Shown here in pieces: positions 26,097 through 37,960 of a stretch of 64,000 nucleotides of DNA (the first letter of the stretch is position 1; every line of letters starts with the position of its first letter). The translations under genes were made by a program, and so were the position numbers. The stretch covers positions 6,794,501 to 6,858,500 of the forward strand of contig CM076142.1 of NCBI GenBank assembly GCA_038025085.1, in the 5' to 3' direction. This stretch comes from Tetragonia tetragonoides (taxonomy: Eukaryota; Streptophyta; Magnoliopsida; Caryophyllales; Aizoaceae). The notes beneath the pieces were generated by a model that was given only the letters and a program-made list of their open reading frames with translations, was not told the DNA's origin and did not search any database.

Positions 26097-26322
26097 CGGG
26101 TGTCCATTTGGGATGATTTTGAGTTTGAATTTTTAGTGCTTTTGAAAATTAAAAATTAGTTTTTGAAAACTATAATTATAATTTTCAGTTTTTAGTTGCC
26201 CTTTTAAAAATAAAGTAGACAACTATATAATGAGAAAAAATTTTAGCTCCAAAAACATTTCTACAAGATGATAAAGAATTTTGAAAAGCAAAAATTTACA
26301 ACTCGTAAGCACCCTGAACAGG
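26097..26322. mobile_element. Possible small TIR element
   Basis: Both ends carry an inverted, gapped match of about 45 bp (left GAATTTTTAGTGCTTTTGAA, right inverted AAATTTTTGCTTTTCAA), with GGGTGT- and GGCCTG-like tips. No clear target duplication, so borders are approximate. Confidence 0.4.
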
Positions 26323-26867
26323 CCAGTGTTCCGTTTTGTTTTTCTTTAAAGAGCAAAAAAAGTCGGAAAATAGGTGCGCCCAATTGGGTACAAATATGAG
26401 TATCCACCACAAATGTGAGTATTACAATGTACAATTATGTTGCCAACTCAATGTGTTGTTTGTATATACTGAGTAATAAGTTTCTTACAAAGCCGACTCA
26501 AAGTGTTGTTATCTCTATATACAAATATAATATCAGCATGATATCGTATTTGTATGAGGATTTCACATTGAGTAACAACTCATACGAGTTATTATTATTA
26601 TTTTCCAATGGATTCTGAAAAGTAGAATAGGAATCATGATTTGGCACAGTGCCTTCAATAACAAATGACAAATTTAAACATCAGTTCAACAAGGATCGGA
26701 CCTAATATATATCCAACAAGATATTTTGATTGATACATAAATAAATATGGCCTCTTATGACGACATTATTTTGCTAGTAGACACTAGACACCTTATAATA
26801 GTCTAAAAATTGTTTTTCTAACCCAAGATAAGATTTTTCTTTTCAAATGTAAAGATCACTTGTGAGT

Positions 26868-27072
26868 GGATTCATTGGTTGAATGGTAAGAGGGGCAAAT
26901 AATAATACTCCTTTATGGGTGATTCGGTGCGATCACTTTCATCCCTTAAACAAAAGTTGAGATTATTCGAATCTTGTGAATATAAAAACTATTTAGTGTG
27001 AATATTTTATCTTTTTATGAACCGACCCGATACAAATAAGATTAGTCTGGACCCAAAAAGCTCGGGTGAAAA
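26868..27072 (+). mobile_element. Degenerate tRNA-related SINE
   Basis: A head resembling a tRNA A box (GGTTGAATGGTAAGAG) and B box (TATTCGAATCTTG) is followed by a body ending AGTCTGGACCCAAAAAGCTC GGGTG and a short A run. The same body ending (GTCTTGGCCCAAAGAACTTG) occurs in the SINE at 56869-57290. No target duplication was recognised. Confidence 0.55.
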
Positions 27073-28558
27073 AAATAATAATAGACGCATATACGTCCAC
27101 TGGTGGCTAGCAAGACCTTGAAACAAAGGACAAAAGGGTCCTAGTCCTGGGGAGTGTAGACTGAACTCTCAAAGAATAATATTGGATTCCTGGCTATAGT
27201 GACAATGCAATACAATAAAGTTAATTCTTAATCACCTTTGCCATGTGAAGCCCCGCTAACCTTAAACCTTTACCACACACCCCTAGCCACTTCAATTTTA
27301 ACTAATTGGAAGTAGCTATCATCTTTTTAGACTAGCTTAATGATATACTCAAGTTGAGAGAATTGTTTGTCATTCTCTACTTAAACTCAAGTCGTTGTTA
27401 CTAGTAGATCTAGGAATCCTGAAAGTGCGGTTATTATTAGCTAGGTCTATTGAGAGAGAGTCCCCATTTGCAATAGTGAGAAATTATTGCACTAGTATGA
27501 GGAACACTGTGCGTGATCCACTATGTCTATTGTCTTGTATAAAACCGTCGTTTCACTGTAGAATAAGGTGATGATTTTTTTTATTCACAGAACCACGGTA
27601 ACACAGACAGATAATCTTATATGAGTTTTTGTGTTAATTACTATGTTACAGTACTTCGCAAACAAGATGAGACCTTAAACTACTACTTATTTTGTAGAAA
27701 ATAAAAGACTTGAATAATTAATGAACTTTCTAAGAAGAACAAGAAATTGCATATTGGATCGGGTGCACATATATTAGTGAAGAAGTTTGCTAGATGTTAT
27801 AAAAGATTATTACTCTAAAATATAGGAGTACTTGATTGATCCACTCTGTTTACGTATCTCAAAAAATAAATGTCGCACCTATAAATTGTTCACGCAGTCT
27901 TGCATGTATGTATGCCAGATTCCCGGACATAATTTAAGATTTAAATTTGAAAACCGAATTGAAAAACAGAAGAGAAGAGATACAAAGGCGAAAAAAAAGG
28001 GAAAAGAATAATTGGACTATCAAAAGGAAGCTACAGAGACCTTTCTACGTCGGCTGGCTAAATCCAGCTGGACCGGCGGCCTGAACGTCACATTATTGCT
28101 CCCTTTCCTCATTCTTGCTTTCCATCATCATTATTTCGTTCTACTCTACCACCTTTTTGAAGTTTTAGATACAAATAATATCATTAGATTCATCATTTTA
28201 CATAAAATATTTTGGATTCTATAATCCTCATACCCATATAATTATATTTATATACGGTCAAAGCGATGTCTTGAAGATTGTAAAAACTAAGGCGTAAAAC
28301 TTTTAGTGCTGTGGAAAATCTCTGCTCTATATATATAAACATTCATTTGAGAGTTTACTAATCATCAATTATAAGTTCAACCGTCATTATATATGGATTC
28401 ATATTCTTAACTTAACTTATTTTTCTAGTCGATCTCCTCCACCGCCATTTTTAAACGTCCATTATGCAGTTAAAGAAATATTGAAAATACAAAAAAAAAT
28501 CTATATAAATAACTGAATATAAACCTTTGTTAGATGATAATTGACACAATATCAATTA
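27073..28558. other. Gene-free stretch
   Basis: No supported gene. The open frame at 28012-28224 (hydrophobic, no family recognised) has no leader or splice context that would make it credible. Confidence 0.4.
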
Positions 28559-28809
28559 CTTCCTCCGTCCCAAGTTAATCTTTACATTGGACTTTTCACA
28601 GTCTCCAATACACTATTTTGACCATGAATATTTATGATTTTATAATTATAGAGCTTATAATAAGATGATATTTTGAAAATACTATTTAAAATGAATCTAC
28701 TAATACTATTTTCACATTATAAAACTTTATAATTTTTTACAAGTGGTCAAAGTTTACAATTTTTGACCTTAAAAAGTCTAATATAAAGATAAACTTGGGA
28801 CAAAGGAAG
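28559..28809. mobile_element. Stowaway MITE, 251 bp
   Basis: The left terminus CTTCCTCCGTCCCAAGTTAA and the right, inverted, CTTCCTTTGTCCCAAGTTTA extend to about 35 bp with few mismatches. TA flanks both ends (28557-28558 and 28810-28811). Confidence 0.9.
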
Positions 28810-28892
28810 TATCATGTATGTTTTGCGCTGGAATTATACAAACCATTTATCATTTTAAGATGGGAAATTTAGAAGAGAAAAGAAAGCCAAGT

Positions 28893-28894
<2 letters not shown>

Positions 28895-28935
<41 letters not shown>
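28895..28935. repeat. (TA)n microsatellite, about 40 bp
   Basis: A pure TA dinucleotide run. Confidence 0.95.
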
Positions 28936-28938
<3 letters not shown>

Positions 28939-29649
28939 GATGATAATATAAAGGTTGTTATGATGAACCAAAAGTAAAATAAACCACGGGATTGGGCATG
29001 TGAAATTTTTAAATAGTGCATGTGTTACAGTCTTGCATATCATATTTAGGCTGGCCATGCATGCCTATTCATAAAGTGGTGGGGGTGGGGACTGGTCGAA
29101 AGGGAGCAAGCACATTTTGACCTTTGACTTTAGTAATCAAGCATATTGGTGAATTTAATCATCATGTTAATTAATTACCATGGTCCTTATTCAATATTCA
29201 TGATTAGATATACTAGACGTAATAAACACAAAAACTCTAATTAATAAGCACAACGCTATACTGATATTATGCTTATTAATTTATATAGATTGAGATGGTC
29301 TTATACTGAGACGGCTTGATATAAGAGACCTAATTCATGATAAAATGGTGGCGGAATTATGTGGGTAGTAATAAATGGCCAATAGTATCTAAGCCCGAAG
29401 GTTGACCGTTGTGTTGTGCATGATGATCCCCCAATTAATGTTGAAGAAAATATTGGTGGTGATAGTCTCGAATTTTGTTCAAGTTATTTATTGTGTTCCT
29501 TGGTAGGAGCCTATAAGGCTGGGCTCCACCCTCCAATTTTCTTTTAACATTTCCATTACTTTTTTTCCTAATTGTAGGTGGTACGTATGCAAAGTGTTCA
29601 AATTTTAAAAGGTCTTAGGTGAGGCTATCTTTATAACCAAGCATGACGT
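28936..29649. other. Gene-free stretch
   Basis: No gene or clear repeat. Ordinary AT-rich intergenic sequence. Confidence 0.4.
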
Positions 29650-29846
29650 CAGAGACGAAACTTAGGCAAAAAGTTAAGGGAAATCTAGTCTCAAACCAGG
29701 GACCTATAATATAACATAAAAGAACTCTAACCAGTGTATCACTTTCTTCCCAATGAAATAAGTACTATTTTACTAATAAAAATAATGAAATTCAAACTTT
29801 TTGGAGGAGTCAAGCCTCATTCCGCCTGTGAGAAGTTTCGCCATTG
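29650..29846. mobile_element. Non-autonomous hAT element, 197 bp
   Basis: Termini CAGAGACGAAACTT and, inverted, CAATGGCGAAACTT. A perfect 8-bp duplication CATGACGT stands on both sides (29642-29649 and 29847-29854). The terminus is of the same type as the hAT element at 45409-45856 (CAGAGGCGAAGC). Confidence 0.85.
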
Positions 29847-29854
29847 CATGACGT

Positions 29855-31046
29855 CATCATGCTTGTATGACGTGTCTTATTTTAAGACCGTCTCATACGA
29901 ATTTTATAACTTTAACTTTTGCAAGATATTCTCATTGGAAATTTTGTAATGAATATATGAAGTATACCAAAGCTAAAAAAATTGAATACCCTAAAAGTAA
30001 ATCTGAACTTTGAATACTAATTAATTAGCTAGAGTTTGTCTACTTCAAAAAAAAAAAAAAAAGTTAGCTAGAGTTTGTCCCGGCAAGAAAACCACCCAGA
30101 GTCTGAAATGGAGAACACTCCTAAAATCCATATGATAAGGACAACCGAGTTGTCAAACTCAACGGTTGGGATTGGATTATGCTACATCAATTTTCTACTT
30201 TTGTATAAGATCACCTACTAAAGTGCCAAAAGTAAAGTATGGTAATAAACAATACACTACATGCTGCCTGTGATTGAAGCCCGTGAACTATCGTGCTTAG
30301 CACTTGATTTAATCAATTATTAATGTTTTTAAAATGAAATTTGTGACTAATCTTTTGTATCATTGTATGTATGTAGAGATGTCAAAAGCTGATTCGACTA
30401 CACCATTTTTTTAAGATCTTGATAAAATTTTCTCGACCATAACCTGCAATTTACAATTCAATAAAATGAACTAAAAAATAAATTCGATTCAAAAACCAAC
30501 ATATAACATATCAGAACAGAATCCAAAGTGACTCGACGACCCTTTGACATGTCTACATGTATGTTGATGTTCGTTCTTAGCCATTACACATTCATTTTTT
30601 TTCTTCTTTATTGTCTTTAGAAAGTTAGCATATTCATAAGTTCTCGATTCAAACGCCAAAAATTCTTAGAAAGGAACAAATAAATTATACTTGAATTAAA
30701 ATGTACAAAAATGACAACCTTGATTGTATTTCAACTTATTTTTATGCGTATTACAAATTGTTTTCCTTTTAGAAAAGGGAGGACTAAACTTGATTAGAGA
30801 TGGATTACAACGTTCAAAACCACAAGACCACACCCTCCCTATTATTACAAGCTAATTTTGGACATCTCCTCTTCTATACTTTTCCAAGGAAAAAGAAGTT
30901 ACAAACAAATCGTGTGCTAAAATACAAATGTACGATGGGGAAAAAATGTAAAAATAATAATATTAATGATAATAATAAATAAAGCCCAAACACTCTTCAT
31001 CATGCTTCTTCACACTTTAGAGTGGAATAATCCCCAAAAATCTTGA
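29855..31046. other. Gene-free stretch 3' of the first GDSL gene
   Basis: A poly-A tract at about 30048-30062 is followed by TTAGCTAGAGTTTGTC, which also stands before it (29,9xx-30,040 region), hinting at a tiny duplication. The right 100-200 bp is probably the 3' UTR of the GDSL gene. Nothing else is supported. Confidence 0.4.
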
Positions 31047-34000
31047 TTACTGACTAAACAGGGTCTGCAAATTCATAGGTGTTACAAGGTTAGAACCACC
31101 ACTCCAGAATTCCTTAGAGAATTGCTGGTTGGCTTTGTCTGTGGGATGAGCAGCATCAAACCATAGATGATCACTTGGATTACTGCAAACTGCAAAATTA
31201 GTCCCTTTCTTTTGGCAAGTGAAGTCCCCGTTATATTTGCCACTTCCACAACACGCCGTCTTGGTTTCCGAGAAACCTATTAAATACGAAACAAAATTAT
31301 TAGATCTAAACATTTTAAAAAGTTTTACTCTAGATTCCTTAGCTTGGTCAGCTGTCCCATCATTTGTGGCGCTGATAAGCTAGTGCAGGGAAAAAGTCAC
31401 CATGGTGGACGATGGATATACGCTGGATGAGAACCAAACAAAAGTTTATTCTAGACGTGGAAGTTTCATAGGAACATGTCTTTACATGGTGTGCAAATTG
31501 CAAGACTTTAGCTTATGTCTTTTACATTTAATATGATCCTTTCCGTGAAAGACTCGAACATATATATGTGCATGTACTATAGCTTATTATATGGACCCTA
31601 CGTTAGCTAATTTATGCCATATATTCTTCATAAGACTTGTTAGATCATCAATCGTGGCCCCAAAACTTCACGTTGGTGGTAATGGTGCTCCATACACATA
31701 ACACAAACAAACTATAGTTTTGTCTTCTTAACTAGCTTGTGAAAACTATTCAAGGCAATTATTGATATCAACCACTGTATAGTATACATGTATATAAATC
31801 AAGTCTAATGAAAGGTACCTCTTAACAAAATTTGAATTGTAAGAGCAAAGAATAATTGGAGCACAAAGAAAGGTAATAATTGCAATTAAAGTACTATTGA
31901 TCACAAACATGAAGGCTAATAGGTACGTACCATATTTGGCGCCGTAGAGGTATCTGAAGGACAAAGAGGCATAGAAGTCGTATACTGAGTACTTGAACCC
32001 TGTCAATTCGCTTTGCATCTTCTTGAGTTCAGCCATGAAGTTTACATTGTGCATCCTGGCTAAGTCTTGTGGCTCCTTTTTGCAACCGCCTGATGATCCT
32101 AACATGTATTTCATTGAAGGCATACACCCCAATGGTCCGATGTTCTGGAATGCAAATTTCCTTCCTCCTTGGTTGTAGATTGTCTGAATCAAACATAATC
32201 GAAATAATTTAATAAGAACACAAGTTACTTTGGCCTAGGGATTCAGTTCAAATTATGTGGAAGTGAATCTCGAAAATAGATGAAGCTTTAATGGCAATTG
32301 GCAAGGAGCTGGTGTGTGGGCAAGAGAGAGAGAGAGAGAGAAAATTTCTAGTCAGCATGATTTAAGATTACATCTGGGTGTCACTAATGTTACAGCTACA
32401 ACATCAATAGTAACACCCCAGGTTCTGTAAATTCTACTACCTAGGGCTGAGGAAGTCATAGTATCCACGCCTCTACTTTTCTAGAAAGTTTAGAAACTCT
32501 TATCATCACACACAACTTGTAAAGACAATATACCATAATATTTGTTGAGACGAGATTCACTTTTTAGTGAAATCATGGGTCACTACTCGTCGTGACCCCT
32601 ACAATCGTAAATAGTGACCCCTTTTGTTCTTTGTAATTTCTAGATCCCCCTTACATACACAACTACACAAGACACATGTGACATAAGAGTAATACGTACT
32701 ACCTACTACGTATATGCAAGTCTAAATCTAATGTGAAAGAATGTCTAATGACAGCTAGAGGTCAAATTAAACCTTAAGTTAGAAGGTAGTCCACACCGAC
32801 AATTACAAGTATACAACTAGCTTAAACCAAACATTTCAAAGAACAGGTGAACTTGAACAAGTAAAAGATGGAGAAAATTAAGCAGAGATCTAGGGAATAA
32901 TTTTTACCCTGATGTGAGCAGTGAAGTTGCCAAGTACTTTGTTCATGTAGAGCTTCTTTTTGGTAGGAGAGAGAGTAGGTTTTTTGAGATTTTTCTGGAG
33001 AAGGCTAACATAGTCATTTCCACCAATGTTGAACAAATACACTGCCTTAGATAACACTTTGGTTGTCTGTGCTTGCCCAAGTTCATTCTTCATTTTTTGC
33101 ACCATTTGGACAAAATAGTCCACTTGCATCTTCAAATTTATCTGCAACCCCACAAACAAAAAAAAAAAAAAAACAAAATTACAGAATGAAATTAAACAAA
33201 CCATTATTAAGTGGGTAGAACCAAATTCTTCAATCAATCAATTAAAGAAGGGAACATTTTGATTCTCAAAGTAGTGCTTTTTTTTTTCTTTTTTGCCAAC
33301 TAGAAAAAGGAAAAACATCATTAATTAATCTCCATATTAATAATAATTCTGAAATAGTAATAGTAGATCTGAAATGGGTTTTTTTTTTGTCAATCTGGTC
33401 AAATATTTTCCTCAGATTTCCAGCTAGCAAAACGCGGGTATCATGTTAAAAATAACATCAAAAAGATGCCTAAAGTAGTGATCTCAAATAAATAAAACTT
33501 ATAAAATGTTGAGAAAATCTGTCTAAAGCTGGCATTAATTGCACCGTTGTCAATAGCACTAGCTCGTGAAACTCTGGGCAAGAAATTAAATTGACTTTCG
33601 TTATTACCAACTACCCATCACAGGAACAAAATGGAACTTTTAATTTTTAAACTCATCAGCTAAAAATTGGTGTTCATTAAGAATATAAGATAGCAAGCAG
33701 TTTTAATTAACTCCCACAGTCCCACCACCTGATTTAACAGAAATCTGACCACGCCCGTCTCAACGTGAGGTCACCTCTATTGTCAATTAAGAGGTTGATA
33801 TAACGTCATGGTTGTTTGAGGAGTCTCAGGAATGAAATCAAGATCAGACCAAAAGGTGTGTGTACTTACAGTTTGTGGACGGGTTTCAACGAGAATACAA
33901 GCACCAGCAGATGCAAAGTTGATACCCTTTGAGTAAGTGTTAAGACCCGGTAGCAAATACGGTTGCAAAAACGGCAATCCAGCGTATTGAGCTGCCAAAT

Positions 34001-34334
34001 AATAAATAGTTCATCAACCGACACATACAAGTGTTAGTTCACAACTTATTACCAATTTGACAATTAATTAAATTTTAGTCGTACCTAAGAAATCGGGGAT
34101 GAGACGGCCGTCTGAGTACCTCCCAGAGGGTTTTTTGAAATAAGTCTCACCGTACGGCCAATACTCAGCACCAGCACCTCTAACGCCGTTGTACAAGGTC
34201 ATACCGTCGTCGTAGAGCGAATCGCCGAAGACGTAAAGGGCATTTTGGGCATTTGTAATTTGAGGAGAGAGAAAGAGAAGAGCTGAAAATAGTGCCAATG
34301 CGGCGAACATCTTGCTAGTTGTTGTTGTTGCCAT
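31047..34334 (-). CDS. GDSL esterase/lipase, 5 exons, 362 aa
   Basis: A secreted SGNH-hydrolase-family protein, expected to hydrolyse ester bonds of lipids or other acyl substrates in the apoplast; the real substrate cannot be told. Exons: 34085-34334, 33870-33991, 32908-33141, 31931-32183, 31047-31276. All introns are GT..AG and the sum is 1089 nt. A signal peptide (about residues 1-29, FAALALFSALLFLSPQITNA) precedes block I VFGDSLYDDG with the nucleophile at Ser39. Block III GGNDY gives Asn166. Block V WFDAAHP gives Asp327 and His330. So the catalytic set looks complete. The length and five-exon layout equal those of the two GDSL genes at 49249 and 51960, but the sequence is more diverged (YDDGMT instead of LDVGNNNY after the Ser). 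A TATA-like TTTAAATACC lies at about 34471-34481 on this strand. Best matched by memory to the GLIP/GDSL1-5 group; no closer assignment. Confidence 0.93.
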
Positions 34335-34703
34335 GTGAAGTAAGTACTCGCTAAAAGCTTATTTGGACACAACCAGCTGATGCTGCTTTTGTGTCCTTGC
34401 CCAGCAGCTGAAGAAGAAGAAGAGGAGAGAGAAAGAGAAGCTGCAGAAGGTGGTGGGTTTTGAGATGTGGTATTTAAAGGGGGCCCTTAATTTTGGTCTC
34501 TAGTCTCTACGCGTGGCGTTTTATGAGCACATTTTTTGTAGTACTAATTTTTGTTTTTTGGGGCAGAAAAAAATCAATTGTTTAATGGCAATTGGCAAGA
34601 GAGAGAGAGGGGAAAGGGAGGAGAAAATGGGACCAAAAAATTGGTGGTGTTATTAGACTAATTCTTCTTTTTATTTTGTTTTTAATCAAGCTGACATTTT
34701 ATA

Positions 34704-34958
34704 CTCCCTCCGTTTCTTTTTAAACTTTCTACTTGCTTTTTTAAGGTCAAATTTTGTAAATTTTGACCGTAAATGTATAAAAAATCTCTATGAATTATTA
34801 TTTGAAAGTATATGCATTAGATTCCTTTGGAAATGTATTTTCAAAATATCAAATATTTATAAATTTTACTTGTATATTTTTGTAGATATAAGTGGTCAAA
34901 GTATCACCTCGAAGACCGTGAAAAAGCAAATATGAAGTTTAAAGAGAAACGAAAGGAG
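34704..34958. mobile_element. Stowaway MITE upstream of a GDSL gene
   Basis: A 255-bp element with CTCCCTCCGTTTCTTTTTAA at the left and, inverted, CTCCTTTCGTTTCTCTTTAA at the right. TA flanks both ends (34702-34703 and 34959-34960). It lies about 370 bp upstream of the GDSL start codon, possibly within its promoter. Confidence 0.88.
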
Positions 34959-34960
34959 TA

Positions 34961-37724
34961 TCTTTTTAGTAAATTAAATAAGCCTTTGTTGAAATATAAC
35001 CTAGGAAAAAGAAGAAAAAAAGAAGTCAATCTCTTTAGTTATTTGAAGAAATTGAGTATTATTTGTATGTTACTTCTTTTCTTCTTTTGGTATGAGGGTG
35101 TTGTACATGACTCTTTCTTTCTCTTTGAAATTATTTAAAAGCATATGAAATAATTAATTTGATTTTCAAGTTACATCTACATCAGATGATTTGATTAGTT
35201 TACCTGATATCAGAGCAATTACCATCAATAGGTTTTAAGTTTTGACTTTTTGAGTATGATGAATTTATGCATTATCCATTCTCCAAACTCTAATTTGCAT
35301 TTAAATTGTATGAAGCGTGGTGTATAAGCAAGGCTACAACAACATTAGAATATTGTGGGTTTATTTTGATGAATTAACTCACCCTTAGCAAGCATTTCTC
35401 TATTTAAAATATTGTGGGTTTATTTTGATCTAGTGGTATTCTGTTTAGTTTCTCTTTAATAGTAGTGCAATTCAAAACTTTTTCAATACAATGATGTTCA
35501 ACTCAAAATAATGGGTACTCAATTTAATTAAGTTTAATTTAGCATACACGCAGTCATAGTGTTTTAGATCTTGCTGGTTGCTTTTTTTACTTATCTTAAT
35601 AAGTCAATCGAATCCGCGTGTTTGCCAAATTCATGTAGAACGACTTAAATTTGCATGTTTGTAGAATCAGTTTTGTATAAACATTTCTATTTAAAATAGT
35701 TTTGGGGAGCATAAGTATTTAGAGTGTGGCTTTTTAGAATTGAACTATATTGAATAACACTGGATTTTGAGGCACTATAGTTCCATATAATCACTCTAGT
35801 ATTTTGGGCTACTATTCAAACAAGTCTGCTGAATTACGGATCCGATAAACCAGAACTCGTTGTTATAAAGCAAACAAACAGTGATTTGTTATTCCTTATT
35901 AGCGAAAGATTAAGGCTAATACCAAAAATCAAAATATAAATGTGTCCTTCAAGAAATGGGTGGGATGATTTGACAGGTATTGTCTCTCATGACTGTATTC
36001 AATGAGCCAATTGTCCATATTCACAAGGCTTTACTTGTCTTGGCTGGACAAAGCCAATAACTCCATCTTTGTTTCAACCTCTCTTCATACTTTGGTACTC
36101 ATTATTATTCCATAATAAACATATAATCTCCTCAAAATAAAATACTAGTAAAGAACCTAAATAAAGAGAGGTAGAAGAGCAAACTAGCTAGGTGGCCAGC
36201 GTTTTTTTTTCTTTTTCTTTCCGATTTATTTAATAATTAGTTCAGTTTACCTTAGTTCAGTTTATTGAAATTTAATTTAATTCAATTCAATTCAATTTAG
36301 TGGAATTCAGTTCTATATTCAGTTCAGTCTATTTCAATCTAATTGATATGGGTTCAATTCAGTACAATGAAAAGAAAAGTCTAGGTCTAGTGATCTATGA
36401 GTTCAAAATCCTTGGGAGATAAGGGTAGATTTCTTACTGCTCCATCCATGTGCAAATACAATCATATCGCAAACTCTCAATTGACTTGCAATCTGCTATA
36501 GACTATAGTATCGTTAATTATTTATTTTTTTTGGTGCACAATAGTATCGTTATTTAATTAATCAACTCGCACACACGACTATTCATCGTAATTCACAGCT
36601 TGTATTTTTATAAGACGAGAGACTTAAAAAATTAATACAGCACTAGATCAGACGACCGTTATATGTGCCTGATATTACTGTATGTCCCTTAACCTCTACG
36701 CATCCTTTTGAAACATTCTACTGGAGCCTATAGGAGGAAGAGTAGGATAATAGATAAACCATGCTGCCCAAGTGCCCATTGCCAAATGATATTTTTTTCC
36801 TCATCTAGTCAATTTAGAACTGGTTTATATGGTAACGCATCGTGGACTCCATTTCTCCCCTTATTATTCCACTATGAGTGGATAAACTTCATTTCGTATG
36901 ATACACAAAACATTTATCTGTATGCAAATAATAGGAGTAACACACCAAATACGGAGTATTTTCGACTTTTTAGTATATCGTGATGCGCGCGTATCATAAT
37001 ATTATTCATCAGATGACAGAATTTACTAAAGTTGAATGACGACGTGTACCTATTCATACGTTAAATAGTCATATAATTTTGTTAATGAGGTTTTGATCTG
37101 GTGATTAAAATTGAGACCCTAGAAATATTGACGATTTGATTTCCTCGTCCATAGCTAGTGTACACTGAATTAGAGTAATCATTTTAAATTTAAGACTACC
37201 GAAAGGTTTCACGATAAGTAATTTACTTTGATGGAAATGATGCAATTAATTTATGATCGGTTTTCAAATCACTTTTTTTTTTCTCTTGCATAATGTCTTA
37301 CCACATCTTCAACAAGCATCAAACTCATTCGAATGATTATTCCCTCACTTTCAACCTCTTCCCTATTTAATACTACTATTCAAACAAATAACAACCTCTA
37401 CATTATTGAGAGAATCCGTGCACAACCCGATGTCTACATTGAAAAAAATAAAATACAAAGCCATCATCCCTTAATTACACTCATACAAAATCAAAACGTC
37501 TTCACAATTTTGCCCAAATTTCTTGCGCACACTTCGATTACAATTCACATTCACATGCACAAAAAGACGATTTAAATAAAGAAAACTACTAATCCCAGAT
37601 GATCAAACCCGTGGAGATAATTGTATAGCTTTTCATTACCAAAAAATAAGTAAATTTGCATAGCTTTTGATTATCAAAATTAAAAATAAATAGATTTCAT
37701 AGCTTTTGATGTTTTTACAAGCTT
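34961..37724. other. Gene-free stretch of 2.8 kb
   Basis: No supported gene. A 23-bp direct repeat (AATATTGTGGGTTTATTTTG) occurs at about 35349 and 35406. TTCAGTT/TTCAATT-type repeats at 36236-36365 resemble the interior of the MITE at 21588 and may be a remnant of it. Short frames at 36708 and 37333 resemble nothing known. Confidence 0.4.
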
Positions 37725-37735
37725 GGGTGTTTTTT

Positions 37736-37949
37736 TGATGCGAGGAACCGGCCTTAGTCACTAATTTTTGAGTGTGCACCGGATAAACCCCAAGTGTATG
37801 CAATAGCCTGCAAACCACACACATTAGGCAAACCAATAAGATAAATTCTGTATACAGGCTCAGCAAAGAGGCCTAGTGGGAATTGAACCCATCACCTTTT
37901 TATCATGAAATTTTAGCCTCACGACCAACTCCACTACTCATTTCAAGGC
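37736..37949 (-). mobile_element. tRNA-derived SINE with target duplication
   Basis: On the minus strand it opens with a tRNA-like head including a B box GGGTTCAATTCCC and an A-box-like GGAGTTGGTCGTGAGG. It ends in a short A run. GGGTGTTTTTT stands on both sides (37725-37735 and 37950-37960), although the T run blurs the tail boundary. A different SINE family from the one at 17078. Confidence 0.7.
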
Positions 37950-37960
37950 GGGTGTTTTTT

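Noticed and set aside
28012..28224. 70-codon hydrophobic frame
   Set aside because: No family, no promoter or splice support; AT-rich flanks.
34932..35138. 68-codon frame beginning at a Stowaway end
   Set aside because: Begins within the MITE terminus and is Lys/Phe-rich AT translation; no homology.
37736..37949. Possible functional tRNA gene
   Set aside because: B box is good but the sequence does not fold into a full cloverleaf by eye, and it has SINE body, tail and target duplication.
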